The notes beneath the pieces were generated by a model. That model ran no database searches, was not told the DNA's origin, and saw only the letters and a list, made by a program, of their open reading frames with translations. Made by a program: the position numbers and the translations under genes. 64,000 nucleotides of DNA, taken from Mycobacteriaceae bacterium (GTDB lineage: Bacteria > Actinomycetota > Actinomycetes > Mycobacteriales > Mycobacteriaceae). The stretch covers positions 1 to 64,000 of the forward strand of contig JAIEPH010000044.1 in the NCBI GenBank assembly GCA_019749805.1. Reading direction: 5' to 3'. Below are positions 1 to 12,681 of the stretch, piece by piece. How positions within the stretch are numbered: the first letter of the stretch is position 1; every line of letters starts with the position of its first letter.

Positions 1-52
1 GGAAAAAGAGGCAGACCAAAAAACAACAACAAACAAAAACCACCAAACACAC

Positions 53-70
53 TATTGAGTTCTCAAACAA
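53..70 (-). promoter_or_regulatory. rrn leader antitermination box (boxA region)
   Basis: On the minus strand this reads TTGTTTGAGAACTCAATA, the conserved mycobacterial pre-16S leader element, with the self-complementary core TTGAGAACTCAA. It is followed by the T/G-rich leader (GTTTGGTGGTTTTTG) running off the left edge. It lies downstream of two promoters and of murA, as in the murA-rrs arrangement of mycobacteria. The 16S gene itself is outside the window. Confidence 0.85.
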
Positions 71-97
71 CACACCCGGTTTTCAGGCAACCCTGCC

Positions 98-126
98 ACT
101 GTACTCCATGTGGTCAGAGAGGTCAA
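98..126 (-). promoter_or_regulatory. rrn promoter, conserved-leader type (P_CL1-like)
   Basis: On the minus strand there is a -35 TTGACC and a -10 TACAGT separated by exactly 17 bp. The -10 is followed by GGCAGGGTTGCC, which matches the start of the conserved rrn leader remembered from M. tuberculosis and M. smegmatis. It would transcribe toward the 16S gene beyond position 1. Confidence 0.8.
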
Positions 127-175
127 ACCCGGGCCGCCGATCCATTTGGACTGGGGCCCTTGGCTTCTGGAGAAA

Positions 176-204
176 ATAGTACGCCTTCAACGACCCAGTC
201 CCAA
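176..204 (-). promoter_or_regulatory. rrn upstream promoter (tandem P1-like)
   Basis: On the minus strand a -35 TTGGGA and a -10 TACTAT are separated by 17 bp, just downstream of the murA stop codon and about 78 bp upstream of the second rrn promoter. Tandem promoters before the single murA-linked rrn operon are usual in rapidly growing mycobacteria. The assignment rests on hexamer match and spacing only. Confidence 0.6.
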
Positions 205-221
205 ACCCGGGTCTCCGAGCC

Positions 222-1475
222 CTACGCGATGCGCTCGATCTCCGCCCCAAGGCTGGTCAAATTCTCCACGAACAGCGGGTATCCGCGGTCGATGTGGAAC
301 ACGTCGTGGACTTCGGTGTCGCCGTCGGCGACCAGTCCGGCCAGGACCAACCCTGCGCCCGCACGGATGTCCGACGACCACACCGGAGCACTGGACAACT
401 GCGGAATCCCCCGTATCACCGCGTGGTGACCGTCTGTGCGGGCGTCGGCGCCCAGTCGGATCATTTCCTCGACAAAACGGAACCGCGCCTCAAAGACGTT
501 CTCGGTGATCATCGAGGTGCCGTCGGCAATGGACGCCAAGCCGATGGCCATCGGCTGCAGGTCCGTCGGGAAGCCCGGAAACGGCAGCGTCGCGACATTG
601 ACCGCCTTCGGCCGCTCGTACTGGACCACCCGGAACCCGTTGTCGTCCTGGGTGACGGTCGCGCCGGCATCGTGAAGCTTGTGCAGCACCAACTGCAGAT
701 GCTGTGGGTCGACACCCGTGACGGAGATGTCCCCGCGGGTCATGGCCGCCGCGATACCCCACGTCGCCGCCACGATGCGGTCACCGATGACCCGGTGCTC
801 GGTCGGATGCAGGCGTTCGACCCCCGTGATCGTCATGGTCGACGTGCCCGCCCCCGAGATCTCAGCGCCCATCTGGCTGAGCATCGTGCACAGATCGACG
901 ACGTCGGGCTCACGCGCGGCGTTGTGAATGGTCGTGACACCCTCGGCGACGACCGCCGCCATCAAGATGTTCTCGGTGGCACCTACCGACGGGAACTCCA
1001 ACTGAATCTCGGCGCCTCGCAGGTGATCCGCCTCGGCGACAACGCAACCGTGTTCGATATTGCATCGCGCACCCAGCTGACGAAGTCCGGCCTGATGCAT
1101 GTCCAGCGGCCGCGATCCGATCGCATCACCGCCGGGCAGGGCGACCTTCGCGCGTTTGCAGCGCCCAACTAGCGGGCCGAGCACACATACTGATGCCCGG
1201 AACTGACGGACCGCGGCGAAATCCGCGTCGTACTTGGGTTCATCGGGCGAGGTGATCCGCACGACGTCGCCCTCGAGTTCGACGGTCGCGCCGAGGCCGC
1301 GCAGCACCTCAGCCATTAGCGGCACGTCAAGGATGTCGGGACAGTTCGTGATCGTGCTGGTGCCCTCTGCCAGCAGAGATGCCGCCATCAGCTTCAGAAC
1401 ACTATTCTTTGCCCCCCCGACGGCAACTTCGCCTGCTAACCGGTTTCCACCGGTCACCACGAATCGCTCGCTCAC
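222..1475 (-). CDS. murA: UDP-N-acetylglucosamine 1-carboxyvinyltransferase
   Basis: MurA transfers enolpyruvate from PEP to UDP-GlcNAc, the first committed step of cytoplasmic peptidoglycan precursor synthesis. The 417-residue length and the two-fold EPSP-synthase-like layout fit the family. The N-terminal GGAKNSVLK substrate loop is present. The catalytic loop reads [11 protein letters not shown], so the Cys of E. coli MurA (LPGGC) is Asp here, as known for mycobacteria, and intrinsic fosfomycin insensitivity follows from that family knowledge. It is followed by the rrn promoters on the same strand and is divergent from the adenosyltransferase gene. Identity is secure. Confidence 0.97.
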   Translation of the reverse strand: MSERFVVTGGNRLAGEVAVGGAKNSVLKLMAASLLAEGTSTITNCPDILDVPLMAEVLRGLGATVELEGDVVRITSPDEPKYDADFAAVRQFRASVCVLGPLVGRCKRAKVALPGGDAIGSRPLDMHQAGLRQLGARCNIEHGCVVAEADHLRGAEIQLEFPSVGATENILMAAVVAEGVTTIHNAAREPDVVDLCTMLSQMGAEISGAGTSTMTITGVERLHPTEHRVIGDRIVAATWGIAAAMTRGDISVTGVDPQHLQLVLHKLHDAGATVTQDDNGFRVVQYERPKAVNVATLPFPGFPTDLQPMAIGLASIADGTSMITENVFEARFRFVEEMIRLGADARTDGHHAVIRGIPQLSSAPVWSSDIRAGAGLVLAGLVADGDTEVHDVFHIDRGYPLFVENLTSLGAEIERIA

Positions 1476-1505
1476 GCGGGTCAGTGTAAACAGCGCCGTG
1501 GGCCA

Positions 1506-1521
1506 TGTCAGTTTCCTGACA
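1506..1521. promoter_or_regulatory. short perfect inverted repeat between murA and the adenosyltransferase gene
   Basis: TGTCAG and CTGACA flank a 4-nt loop in the 80-bp divergent gap. It could be an operator or an RNA hairpin in the leader of the + strand gene. No cobalamin riboswitch-like structure is visible here. Confidence 0.3.
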
Positions 1522-1555
1522 GCTTTCCAGCCACCTTCTCCGGTACGGTTTCCAC

Positions 1556-2134
1556 ATGGCAGTTCATCTGACCCGTATCTACACGCGGACGGGTGACGAC
1601 GGAACCACTGGACTCAGCGATTTCAGCAGGGTGTCAAAGAATGACGCCCGGCTCGCGGCCTACGCCGACTGTGACGAAACCAATGCCGCCATCGGCGCGG
1701 CGGTCGCTTTAGGGAACCCCAGTGAGCGGGTTCTCAAGGTTCTCAGGCAGATTCAGAACGACCTCTTCGACGCAGGTGCAGACCTGTCCACGCCTGTGGT
1801 CGAGAACCCCGAACATCCACCGCTGCGGATCTCGCAAAGCTACATAGACCGGCTCGAGGCGTGGTGCGACGAGTTCAACGCGGATTTACCTGCGTTGAAT
1901 TCCTTTGTACTGCCCGGCGGTTCACCACTATCTGCGTTGCTCCATGTCGCCCGAACCGTGACGCGGCGGGCCGAACGGTCGGCATGGGTTGCGGTAGAAA
2001 CGCACGGTGAAACCGTCAGCGTGCTACCAGCCAAGTACCTCAACCGGCTGTCAGACCTGCTGTTCATTCTGTCTCGGGCGGCGAACCCGGACGGCGACGT
2101 ATTGTGGCAGCCCGGCGGTCCCGCAACAGGTTAA
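1556..2134 (+). CDS. PduO-type corrinoid (cob(I)alamin) adenosyltransferase
   Basis: Predicted to transfer the adenosyl group of ATP to cob(I)alamin, making coenzyme B12. The 192-residue protein has the PduO-type ATP-binding N terminus ([12 protein letters not shown], residues about 8-20) and the central RRAERS helix typical of this trimeric family, followed by LNRLSDLLF. It corresponds to the conserved mycobacterial neighbour of murA (Rv1314c by memory). It is divergent from murA and its stop overlaps the convergent DUF2550 gene by 4 bp. Function is inferred from family; the start is the ATG of the track. Confidence 0.9.
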   Translation: MAVHLTRIYTRTGDDGTTGLSDFSRVSKNDARLAAYADCDETNAAIGAAVALGNPSERVLKVLRQIQNDLFDAGADLSTPVVENPEHPPLRISQSYIDRLEAWCDEFNADLPALNSFVLPGGSPLSALLHVARTVTRRAERSAWVAVETHGETVSVLPAKYLNRLSDLLFILSRAANPDGDVLWQPGGPATG

Positions 2135-2577
2135 GACGTGCGACGTCGCGCGCGTGGTGACGGCCTTGACTCGACCCACGACAAGAAGGCCGTCAACGCG
2201 CCGCGATCCAATGCCACCTCGTAACCGCGTCGGCGCTCGGGGCTGGAGTCTCGCAGCTCGAGGACCACGATTTCGTCTGTCATGATGTCGAACTCGTCAC
2301 CCCGGGGCGCACGCCGTGACACAATTTCCAACCCTCGCCGGCTCAGCGTGCGATCGGGCCACCATCGCATACTGGATAACCGGTAGAAGCCGGCTTCCCC
2401 ACCGCGGTAGCGCATTACACCGTGGCGCCATCCGTGACCGCCCACCGCGGGCACGTCACGCAGGATCGCGGCGCTGCCGCCAACCTGCCGTAGCTTCCAC
2501 AGCCGGTAGCACATCATTACAACGAGCACCAGAAGCACGCCGATCAGCGCGACCATGAGGAACATGGACACGCTCAT
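2131..2577 (-). CDS. DUF2550 membrane-anchored protein
   Basis: A 148-residue protein with one N-terminal transmembrane segment (about residues 3-24, rich in V, L and M) and a basic, Arg- and Trp-rich soluble domain containing GWRHGVMRYRGGEAGFYRL. This is the DUF2550 family, found at the end of the atp operon in mycobacteria (Rv1312 by memory). It starts 10 bp after atpC on the same strand, so it is probably co-transcribed with the ATP synthase genes. No biochemical function is known. A second in-frame Met four codons in is an alternative start. Confidence 0.85.
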   Translation of the reverse strand: MSVSMFLMVALIGVLLVLVVMMCYRLWKLRQVGGSAAILRDVPAVGGHGWRHGVMRYRGGEAGFYRLSSMRWWPDRTLSRRGLEIVSRRAPRGDEFDIMTDEIVVLELRDSSPERRRGYEVALDRGALTAFLSWVESRPSPRARRRTS

Positions 2578-2587
2578 GGGCGGCCCG

Positions 2588-2953
2588 CTAGTCGATCTTG
2601 CCTAGGGCGCGCAGCCTTGCGCGCCCCCTGGCGGCGGTATCAGCGTCGTCGGATTCGGAGTCGCTCTTGGCCGCATCGGCATCGATCTCGGACTCGAGCT
2701 CTGCGGACTCGGCCAGGATGATCACGCCTTCGTCGGTCACCGACATGAAACCGCCGTCGACGGCGATGCGCAGATCATCCTCGCCTTCACGCTCAACGCG
2801 CACCATGGCGTCATCGACCAGCTGCGCCACCAACGGAATGTGGTGGGGCAGAATGCCGATCTCGCCCGCAGTTGTACGGGTGAACAGGAACGTCGCCTTG
2901 CCCGACCAGATCTCGCGCTCGACGGCGACGATATCGACGTCCAGTTCGGCCAT
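2588..2953 (-). CDS. atpC: ATP synthase F1 subunit epsilon
   Basis: Epsilon is the central-stalk subunit that couples the c-ring to gamma and restrains ATP hydrolysis. The 121-residue protein has the N-terminal beta-sandwich ([12 protein letters not shown] near residues 30-41) and a short C-terminal part. That part is interrupted by an acidic stretch (about residues 88-105, rich in D, S and E) before [13 protein letters not shown]. The truncated C-terminal helices and acidic insert are typical of mycobacteria. It begins 2 bp after the atpD stop, at the end of the operon. Confidence 0.97.
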   Translation of the reverse strand: MAELDVDIVAVEREIWSGKATFLFTRTTAGEIGILPHHIPLVAQLVDDAMVRVEREGEDDLRIAVDGGFMSVTDEGVIILAESAELESEIDADAAKSDSESDDADTAARGRARLRALGKID

Positions 2954-2955
2954 CG

Positions 2956-5447
<2,492 letters not shown>

Positions 5448-5457
5448 CTGTGTTGCC

Positions 5458-7104
5458 TTACTTCTTCTTCGGCTTGGGCTTGCGCACCTTCACCGATTCC
5501 TTTTCGACGTCTCCCTCATCCATTGCGTCGACATGCTCATCGGGAACGACTGAACTGCCGTCGGTGGTGTCGAAGCCCTTCTTGAACTCGTTCACCACAT
5601 TCTCGAGATTGGTTTCTAACTCCTCCGAGAGCTTCTTGCTCTCCCGGATCTCCTTGAGAATCGCTTCGTGCGAACCCTTGACGTGCTCGAGGAACTCCCG
5701 CTCGAACTTCTGAACATCCTGGATGGGCACGGAATCGAGGTGTCCCCTGGTGCCTAGGAAGATGGCCACCACCTGCTCTTCGACCGGCATCGGGCTGTTC
5801 TGCGGCTGCTTGAGTAATTCGACCAGGCGGGCACCACGATCCAACTGGTTCTTGGACGTTTCGTCGAGGTCGGAGGCGAACGCTGCGAACGACTCCAGCT
5901 CGCGGTACTGCGACAGGTCGAGGCGGAGACTTCCGGCTACCTCTTTCATCGCCTTGATCTGCGCGGCGCCACCCACTCGCGACACCGAGACGCCGACGTT
6001 GATGGCCGGACGTACACCCTGGTTGAACAGGTCGGTCTCCAGGAAGCACTGACCATCGGTGATCGAGATGACGTTGGTGGGGATGTAGGCCGAGATGTCG
6101 TTGGCCTTGGTCTCGATGATCGGCAGACCGGTCAGCGAGCCGCCGCCGAGCTCATCAGACAGCTTGGCGCAACGTTCCAGAAGCCGGGAGTGGAGGTAGA
6201 ACACGTCACCCGGGTAGGCCTCGCGGCCGGGCGGCCGGCGCAGCAGCAGGGAGATGGCGCGATACGCCTCGGCCTGCTTGGTCAGATCGTCGAAGACGAT
6301 CAGCACGTGCTTACCCTGATACATCCAGTGCTGGGCAATGGATGAACCGGTGTACGGCGCAAGCCATTTGAAGCCAGCGGAGTCCGATGCCGGTGAAGCA
6401 ACGATCGTCGTGTAGTCCATCGCACCGCCCTCTTCGAGGGTTTGACGCACACTGGCGATTGTGGTGCCCTTCTGGCCGATCGCCACATACACACAACGAA
6501 CCTGCTGGTCGGGGTCGTCGGTCTCCCAGTTCTGGCGCTGATTGAGGATGGTGTCCACGCACACCGCGGTCTTACCGGTCTTGCGGTCGCCGATGATCAG
6601 CTGACGCTGACCGCGGCCGATGGGCGTCTGCGAATCGATCGCCTTGATGCCTGTCTGCAGAGGCTCGCTCACACCTTGGCGCTGCACCACCGACGGCGCC
6701 TGCAGCTCGAGGGCGCGACGCTCGTCGGTATCGATCTCGCCGCGACCATCGATCGGCTGGCCCAACGGGTTGACTACACGGCCCAGGAAGGCGTCTCCGA
6801 CGGGCACCGAGAGGACCTCACCCGTTCGCTTGACCTGTTGACCCTGCTCGATCTTCTCGAACTCACCGAGAATCACCGCACCGATGCTGTGCTCGTCGAG
6901 GTTGAGCGCAACACCAAGGACGCCGCCGGGGAACTCCAACAGCTCCTGAGTCATGACCGACGGTAGGCCCTCGACGTGCGCGATACCGTCGCCCGCATCG
7001 ATGACCGTGCCGATCTCTTCACGCTCGGTCTCGGCCTCGAAGCTGGCTACGTACTCCTCGATAGCGCCCTGGATCTCATCCGCGGAGATCGTCAACTCTG
7101 CCAT
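5458..7104 (-). CDS. atpA: ATP synthase F1 subunit alpha
   Basis: Alpha is the non-catalytic nucleotide-binding subunit of F1. The P-loop GDRKTGKTA is near residue 170, and [21 protein letters not shown] is near residue 350. The 548-residue protein ends in the mycobacterium-specific C-terminal extension (about the last 35 residues, [17 protein letters not shown]), which is known to suppress ATP hydrolysis. It lies between the b-delta fusion gene and atpG. The ATG start is followed by [19 protein letters not shown], the expected N terminus. Confidence 0.98.
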   Translation of the reverse strand: MAELTISADEIQGAIEEYVASFEAETEREEIGTVIDAGDGIAHVEGLPSVMTQELLEFPGGVLGVALNLDEHSIGAVILGEFEKIEQGQQVKRTGEVLSVPVGDAFLGRVVNPLGQPIDGRGEIDTDERRALELQAPSVVQRQGVSEPLQTGIKAIDSQTPIGRGQRQLIIGDRKTGKTAVCVDTILNQRQNWETDDPDQQVRCVYVAIGQKGTTIASVRQTLEEGGAMDYTTIVASPASDSAGFKWLAPYTGSSIAQHWMYQGKHVLIVFDDLTKQAEAYRAISLLLRRPPGREAYPGDVFYLHSRLLERCAKLSDELGGGSLTGLPIIETKANDISAYIPTNVISITDGQCFLETDLFNQGVRPAINVGVSVSRVGGAAQIKAMKEVAGSLRLDLSQYRELESFAAFASDLDETSKNQLDRGARLVELLKQPQNSPMPVEEQVVAIFLGTRGHLDSVPIQDVQKFEREFLEHVKGSHEAILKEIRESKKLSEELETNLENVVNEFKKGFDTTDGSSVVPDEHVDAMDEGDVEKESVKVRKPKPKKK

Positions 7105-7152
7105 GGCTTTTCGTCTTCCTACTTCGTGTGTCGGTCTTTGGTGTTATCGGGG

Positions 7153-8484
7153 TCAGTCGGGCAAATGGGTCTCGGCCGCGGCCAGCTTCGACGACAGCGC
7201 CCCGTCGATCACCTCGTCGCCGACGGCGATCGTCAAGCCGCCGAGCAGCCCGGGGTCCACATCGAGCTGAAGTGAGACCGGGTGACCGTAGATGCGGCTG
7301 AGGAGTTCGGTGAGCCGGTTCTCCTGCGCCTCGCTGAGCGGGGCGGCCGCGCGTACGTGCGCGACGACCTCTCCGCGTAGCGACACCGCCAAGTTCGCCA
7401 GCCCGCGCACGGTGTCGTCAGCACGCTCACCGTGCAACAGCTCGATCGACTGGCGAAGCAGATCTGCGGCGTTCTTGCTCGCGCGGCGCCCAAGCACGTT
7501 GTTGAGCAGAGTGATTCGACCGTCCAGCGGCGAGCTGAAATCACTCAGCAGCGTGATCAACAGAGGCTCGGAGTCGAGGATGCGGCTGAACCTGAACAGC
7601 TGGTCCTCCACGTCCTCGATCTGACCTTCGCGTTCGGCTCGCGTCAACAGCGCCAGCCTGGCGATGTGCTGCACTCCGTAAATCAAGTCGCCTGTGGAGG
7701 ACCAACGCTGCGACACCGCGGTTTTGAGTATGTCGAGTGCGGCATCGGAGACCTTGCCGGACAACAACCGCTCGGTCAGCTGGACCTTTGCCTCGGAGCC
7801 GCTGGAAGGATCGGCCACATGCCTGGCCAATACAGCCTCGGTGCGCAAGAGCTTCGCCGCCGACGCCAGATCGTTCGCCAAGCCGGTCAACGCCTCGGAC
7901 TCGAGATCGGCGGCGATCCCGTTGAATCGGTCGACGACGGTGAGCACCGAATCGCGACTGGCGGGGCGGAGCTTGGCCGTCGCGGCATTACCGAAACCGG
8001 TACTCGAGGAGGCCATCTCGTCGAGCTCGGTCAGGAAACGGTCGACTGTCGCCGATTGCTCCGATGGATCGGAGACGAAGTCGGCGACCAGATCGCTTGC
8101 CCGACGAACGGACTCGGCGCCGAGAGTCTGCCGCAGCTCACGGATGAGCTGCTGGCGCAGTAGTTGAACCTGTTGGCCACCTTGCACCTTGATGCGCTCG
8201 AGTTCGACGTCGGCCTGCGCGCGCAATTGTTCGGCGATCTTCTCGGCGTCGTGGCGCGCCTCGTCGATCACCTTCGCCGCCTCGGCCTTGGCTTCTTTGA
8301 GGGCCTTGGCGTGCTCGGCGTCGGCGTCGGCAACCTTCTTCTCCGCCTCCGAATGCTCCTCGAGCTGGGCGCGGACGGCCTCCTGCTGGTTCTTCATCAT
8401 GGTGCGGACCGGCGGCACAACGTACTTCATGAGCAGGAAGACGATGACCGCGAAGCCGATGAGCTGTCCGATGAAGGTCGACAT
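7153..8484 (-). CDS. atpFH: ATP synthase fused b-prime/delta subunit
   Basis: A 443-residue peripheral-stalk protein. Residues 1 to about 110 are a b-type segment: a membrane helix ([19 protein letters not shown]) followed by a charged Ala/Glu/Lys coiled coil. The rest is the OSCP/delta domain ending in [19 protein letters not shown], where GG(L/M)...GDxxxDGS-like wording is typical of delta. This fusion (called atpH or atpFH) is the standard mycobacterial arrangement and works with the separate AtpF. It starts 4 bp after the atpF stop. Confidence 0.97.
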   Translation of the reverse strand: MSTFIGQLIGFAVIVFLLMKYVVPPVRTMMKNQQEAVRAQLEEHSEAEKKVADADAEHAKALKEAKAEAAKVIDEARHDAEKIAEQLRAQADVELERIKVQGGQQVQLLRQQLIRELRQTLGAESVRRASDLVADFVSDPSEQSATVDRFLTELDEMASSSTGFGNAATAKLRPASRDSVLTVVDRFNGIAADLESEALTGLANDLASAAKLLRTEAVLARHVADPSSGSEAKVQLTERLLSGKVSDAALDILKTAVSQRWSSTGDLIYGVQHIARLALLTRAEREGQIEDVEDQLFRFSRILDSEPLLITLLSDFSSPLDGRITLLNNVLGRRASKNAADLLRQSIELLHGERADDTVRGLANLAVSLRGEVVAHVRAAAPLSEAQENRLTELLSRIYGHPVSLQLDVDPGLLGGLTIAVGDEVIDGALSSKLAAAETHLPD

Positions 8485-8487
8485 TTC

Positions 8488-9009
8488 CTACCGTCCCTGT
8501 CCGGTTGAGACGGGAACCGTACGAGTCGTGACGTCGACCCCGAGCACTCGGCTCGCCAGGTTCACCGCCAGTGAATCCACCGACGACTGGAGCTCAGCCG
8601 ACACCGCCAGGGATTGCTGGGTCAACTCGTCGTTGGCCTGCTGCAACACCTTTGACACTTCTGCGTTGGCCTTGGCCCGCGCGTCCTCGACGATCTTGCG
8701 CCCCTCGGCACGGGCCTCGTCCCGAACAGCGGTCGCCCCGCGACGGGCCTCACCCATCACGTTGCGGTAGTCGGCGTCCGCGGCAGCGCGCAGCTTCGCT
8801 GCACGACGATTGTCCTCGGCCGTCTTCTCGATCATGGCTTCGCGCTCGCGGAGCACTAAGGCGATCGGTGGCACCACCCACTTGGCGATGACACCGAGAA
8901 CGATCAGGAAAATGAGCAGCGCGAAGAAGAAGGTGCCGTTGGGCAGCAGGAAGTTTTGCTGCCCGCCGCCTTCTGCCGCGAGAACCGTCGTGGTGCTCAG
9001 GTCAACCAT
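8488..9009 (-). CDS. atpF: ATP synthase Fo subunit b
   Basis: A 173-residue stator-stalk subunit. A hydrophobic helix ([20 protein letters not shown], about residues 27-46) is followed by a long charged helix with many Ala, Arg and Glu residues, ending at [11 protein letters not shown]. Together with the b-delta fusion downstream it forms the asymmetric peripheral stalk. It starts about 20 bp after atpE. Confidence 0.96.
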   Translation of the reverse strand: MVDLSTTTVLAAEGGGQQNFLLPNGTFFFALLIFLIVLGVIAKWVVPPIALVLREREAMIEKTAEDNRRAAKLRAAADADYRNVMGEARRGATAVRDEARAEGRKIVEDARAKANAEVSKVLQQANDELTQQSLAVSAELQSSVDSLAVNLASRVLGVDVTTRTVPVSTGQGR

Positions 9010-9029
9010 GAACTCTGCTTTCCGGCTGG

Positions 9030-9281
<252 letters not shown>

Positions 9282-9343
9282 TTATCCTCCTTGATAACTG
9301 GTAGCTGACCTACCAGGTGATTGGTACGAGCATTGCTGTGCGG

Positions 9344-10099
9344 TTAGTGGTGTTCGTCTTCGAGCTCCATCGACTGGCCGAAGTACAGGATGGTCAGCAG
9401 CGCGAAAATGAAGGCCTGGATCGCGCCGATGAACAATTCGAAGGACTTCCACAACGCGTTCGGGGCCCACAGGATGTAGGCAGGGAACAGCGCGATGATC
9501 GTGACCATGATGCCGCCGGCGAAAACGTTGCCGAAAAGTCGGAGCGACAACGAGATCGGCTTCGCGATCTCTTCGACGAGGTTGATCGGCGCGAGGAACG
9601 CCACGTGTCCCTTCAGCAACCTGACCGGATGGCCGAGAATGCCGCGCCGCCAGAACCCTGCGGCGTGGTAGCAGATGAAGACGAACAGACCCATGGCCAG
9701 GACGAAGTTGATGTCCGAGGCAGCCGGCTTGAGCACTTCATGGATGCCCGACTCATTGGAGTACTGCCACGGAAAGACTGACATCCAGTTCGCAATGAGG
9801 ATGTACACGAACAGCGTCACCGCGAGTGGCAACACGAATGGCGCGATCTTCATGCCTATCGCGGACTCGATCTGATTGCGGGCCTGGACCGTAATCGCTT
9901 CCCAGAACAGCTGCACACCACTGGGAACACCGCTTGACGTGACTTTGGCGCGTAGATAAAAAGCCAGCGCGAGCACGATCACAGCGGCGATGGATGCGGA
10001 CAGCAGCGTGTCGGTATTCACCGTGAGTCCGAACCAGTTGGCGGTGGTATGCGTGCCTACGTGGATGCCGGATTCCGCGGCGAGGATCGTCTCGGTCAT
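9344..10099 (-). CDS. atpB: ATP synthase Fo subunit a
   Basis: Subunit a forms the proton half-channels beside the c-ring. The 251-residue polytopic protein contains the essential Arg in [14 protein letters not shown] (about residues 180-193) and ends in the C-terminal helix [23 protein letters not shown], all as expected for mycobacterial AtpB. It overlaps the upstream atpI stop by 4 bp, indicating translational coupling, and is followed by a 65-bp gap before atpE. Confidence 0.97.
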   Translation of the reverse strand: MTETILAAESGIHVGTHTTANWFGLTVNTDTLLSASIAAVIVLALAFYLRAKVTSSGVPSGVQLFWEAITVQARNQIESAIGMKIAPFVLPLAVTLFVYILIANWMSVFPWQYSNESGIHEVLKPAASDINFVLAMGLFVFICYHAAGFWRRGILGHPVRLLKGHVAFLAPINLVEEIAKPISLSLRLFGNVFAGGIMVTIIALFPAYILWAPNALWKSFELFIGAIQAFIFALLTILYFGQSMELEDEHH

Positions 10100-10545
10100 T
10101 GTTGGGTCGCCTCCCCTTGAGTTCCGTCCGCAGCGACGCCTGTCCGCAGTTTCTTCGCCACGGGCAGCGCGGTCGTAAACACCAGCAGAAGCTGGAACAA
10201 AGCCATGCCGAAGACCACGCCGAGTCCTGCGGGCCGGAAGACGAACGCGATCGTCAGGCCTACCGCGGTCAAGATCGCCAAGCGGGCCGCGGAATTCAGC
10301 GCCATTTTGCTCTTGAGCGGATGAGCCGAAGCGGTGATCGACAGCGCCGAACGCCGCACGAGGATGGCGTTGACCAAGCCGAGCGCCAGGCCGATCCCGA
10401 AGAACACCCCGACCATGACATGGCCGAGGAGTCCAGCGGCCAGCGTCACGAGCCCCGCGAACACGACACAGATGACCGACAGGCGCAATGGTCGAAAAGC
10501 AACGGATGGAAACACCAACGGCGCGTCCTGCGCTGGCGTCGTCAC
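10096..10545 (-). CDS. atpI: ATP synthase I-like membrane protein
   Basis: A 149-residue protein with four predicted membrane segments (for example [19 protein letters not shown] and [20 protein letters not shown]). It is the first gene of the atp operon, the position held by the AtpI-like protein in mycobacteria (Rv1303 by memory). AtpI proteins are thought to help c-ring assembly or Mg2+ handling; sequence divergence in this family is high, so the role is by position and topology. Its last 4 bp overlap atpB. Confidence 0.85.
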   Translation of the reverse strand: MTTPAQDAPLVFPSVAFRPLRLSVICVVFAGLVTLAAGLLGHVMVGVFFGIGLALGLVNAILVRRSALSITASAHPLKSKMALNSAARLAILTAVGLTIAFVFRPAGLGVVFGMALFQLLLVFTTALPVAKKLRTGVAADGTQGEATQQ

Positions 10546-10790
10546 TGCGTCACCTCAATCCCGCGGTCATAGGAAGATTCTCCGAATGATTCCGATGTTT
10601 CTGTGAGTGGCGCTCCGAGCGTATCGGAGGGCATTGTGCTCACTGGAATCACCCTGGGGTCGCTCCCTTTGTCGGTCGTTGTTCCGCGCCGATCGGTGGC
10701 TCACCGATGGCCCGGAGGCCGGCAACCCGCGAGGTTTTTTCGGGTTCTGACTGCACCCTAACACATGGTGAGAGCCATAAAAGACGTCTA
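10546..10790 (-). promoter_or_regulatory. structured leader and probable promoter region of the atp operon
   Basis: This gap between wecA and atpI holds no gene. On the minus strand a TAGGGT hexamer (10755-10760) preceded 17 bp upstream by CTTTTA is a weak candidate promoter. Downstream are two perfect hairpins, ATCGGTG/CACCGAT (10692-10708) and CTCCGA/TCGGAG (10613-10629), the latter enclosed by GTGAG/CTCAC. A further AACCCG/CGGGTT pair just after the wecA stop may be its terminator. The inverted repeats are seen; their roles are inferred. Confidence 0.4.
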
Positions 10791-11993
10791 CTACTTTTCG
10801 TCGTACATTTCGTCTAGTTGACCGTCTCGGCGGCGCAACAGCGGGATGAGAGTAACCACGATCGCGACCAGAATCGCCGCCAGCATGACGGCGCCGGTGT
10901 AGCGCGGATCGAAGAAAATCGTGCTGGCGGCGCCGACGGCGATGATGCCCACCCACAGGTAGATCAGCAACACCACCCGCCGGTGCGAATGACCGATGTG
11001 AAGCAGCCTGTGGTGCAGGTGCATCTTGTCCGGGCTGAACGGGCTGCGACCCGCGCGGGTGCGCCGCACGATCGCCAACAGCATGTCCAGCGCGGGCACG
11101 AACAGCACGGCGACCACCAACAGGAACGGCGACAGCAACGCGAACACATCGCGGGCGCCGTATGCGGTCTGCGATATCGGGCCCGCGGCCGTCGTCGAGG
11201 CCGCGGCGAGCATCAGGCCGATCAGCATCGAACCCGAGTCGCCCATGAAAATTTTGGCGGGGTGGAAGTTGTGCGGCAGGAACCCCAGGCAGGCTCCGGC
11301 GAGCACCACCGAGATCACGGCGGGCGGATAGAACAGGACATCGCCGCCGTGATCGCGCAGCAGCCCGATCGAGAAGATGCAGATGGCCGAAGCGGTGATC
11401 AGGCCAAGGCCCGCGGCGAGGCCGTCCAGCCCGTCGACGAAGTTCATGGCGTTGACGATCGCGACGGTCAACGCCAGCGTCAGCAGGATCGACGACACCT
11501 GGTCGAGCACGATGGTGCCGACACCGGGGATGTAGAGCACGCTCCACGCGACGCCCATCGTGACAAGCACACTGGCCGCGGTGATCTGGCCGGCGAACTT
11601 CGTCAGCGCATCCAGTCCCCATCTGTCGTCGATCAGACCGATCGCCATGATGAGCCCGCCCGCGACCACGACCGCGGGCATTCCCGACGAGTACACGAAC
11701 CCACGGGTGAGCGCCGGAAGCTGCGACGCCAGCAGGACGGCGCAGACCACGCCGACGTACATCGCCAGCCCGCCCATCCGCGGCGTCGGCTGCAGATGAA
11801 CGTCCCGTTCGCGTGGATAGGCCACCGCGCCGAGCCGGCGGGCGATGATGCGCACCCATCCCGTGGCGAAGTAGGTGATGATCGCTGCGGTGAGTCCGAC
11901 CAGCGCGAGCTCGCGAAGCGGGACGCCTGCCCCGCGATCGTTCAGCGCCAGCAGACTGTCTGCCGCGTAGACCACCGATGAACCGTATGCCAT
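10791..11993 (-). CDS. wecA: undecaprenyl-phosphate GlcNAc-1-phosphate transferase
   Basis: Membrane enzyme (MraY/WecA family) that loads decaprenyl phosphate with GlcNAc-1-P, the first step of the arabinogalactan linkage unit in mycobacteria. The 400-residue protein has about 11 membrane segments. The signature acidic motifs are GLIDDRWGLD (near residue 120), NAMNFVDGLDGLAAG (near 180), FMGDSGSM (near 250), and the His loop MHLHHRLLHIGHSHRR (near 320). It follows tsaC on the same strand with a 21-bp gap and matches Rv1302 (rfe) in position. Confidence 0.95.
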   Translation of the reverse strand: MAYGSSVVYAADSLLALNDRGAGVPLRELALVGLTAAIITYFATGWVRIIARRLGAVAYPRERDVHLQPTPRMGGLAMYVGVVCAVLLASQLPALTRGFVYSSGMPAVVVAGGLIMAIGLIDDRWGLDALTKFAGQITAASVLVTMGVAWSVLYIPGVGTIVLDQVSSILLTLALTVAIVNAMNFVDGLDGLAAGLGLITASAICIFSIGLLRDHGGDVLFYPPAVISVVLAGACLGFLPHNFHPAKIFMGDSGSMLIGLMLAAASTTAAGPISQTAYGARDVFALLSPFLLVVAVLFVPALDMLLAIVRRTRAGRSPFSPDKMHLHHRLLHIGHSHRRVVLLIYLWVGIIAVGAASTIFFDPRYTGAVMLAAILVAIVVTLIPLLRRRDGQLDEMYDEK

Positions 11994-12014
11994 GTTCTTT
12001 CAGGTCGCCCCGGA

Positions 12015-12668
12015 TCAGACCGTCAACGTCGCCGCGTCAACGCCAAGCACTTTCGCCACCGCGTCGACGGTGACCGGCCCCTGCCGCAACACCCTGGGAT
12101 GTACACCGGTCAGGTCCACGATCGTCGACGCCGCCTGCTGCTGCGACGGTCCGGCGTCGAGGTAGACCTCGACGAGGTCGCCGAGTTGGTCGCGCGCGTC
12201 TTTCGCGGTGACGGCGGCGGGCCGGCCCGAGATGTTCGCGCTCGACACCGCCATCGGCCCGACCTCGCGCAGCAGCTCGATGGCCACCGGGTGCAGCGGC
12301 ATGCGCACCATGACGGTGCCGTGTGCGTCGCCTAGGTCCCATTGCAGCGACGGCGCCTGTCGCACCACGAGACTGATGGCACCCGGCCAGAAGGCGCGGA
12401 TGAGTTCGCGGGCGGTGTTCGGGACGGAGTACACCAGCCCCTCGATCGTGTGCCAGGACCCGACGAGCACCGGAACGGGCATGTCGCGTCCGCGACCCTT
12501 GGCCGACAGCAGAGCCGAGACAGCCTCGCTGTCGAAGGCGTCGGCGCCGATGCCGTAAACGGTGTCGGTCGGCATCACCACCAGACTGCCGCCCTTGACC
12601 GCGCTGACGGCCGAGGCGATACCGATCGCCCGCGTCTGCTCATCGAGGCAGTCGAACATCTCCGTCAT
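12015..12668 (-). CDS. tsaC: L-threonylcarbamoyladenylate synthase (Sua5/YrdC family)
   Basis: Makes threonylcarbamoyl-AMP from threonine, bicarbonate and ATP for the t6A37 modification of tRNAs. The 217-residue protein has the YrdC-domain motifs MPTDTVYGIGADAFD (about residues 32-46), KGRGRDMPVPVLV and VSSANISGRPA. It is the short form without a Sua5 C-terminal domain. It lies 13 bp after prmC on the same strand, in the conserved prfA-prmC-tsaC order. Confidence 0.94.
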   Translation of the reverse strand: MTEMFDCLDEQTRAIGIASAVSAVKGGSLVVMPTDTVYGIGADAFDSEAVSALLSAKGRGRDMPVPVLVGSWHTIEGLVYSVPNTARELIRAFWPGAISLVVRQAPSLQWDLGDAHGTVMVRMPLHPVAIELLREVGPMAVSSANISGRPAAVTAKDARDQLGDLVEVYLDAGPSQQQAASTIVDLTGVHPRVLRQGPVTVDAVAKVLGVDAATLTV

Positions 12669-12681
12669 GAAGTCCAGTTTC

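Noticed and set aside
1476-1555. Cobalamin riboswitch upstream of the adenosyltransferase gene
   Set aside because: The gap is only 80 bp with one short hairpin and no B12-box-like sequence, too short for the known structure.
10567-11859. 430-residue minus-strand ORF overlapping wecA
   Set aside because: Arg/Gly/Ala-rich frame-shifted shadow of wecA, which has all family motifs in the other frame.
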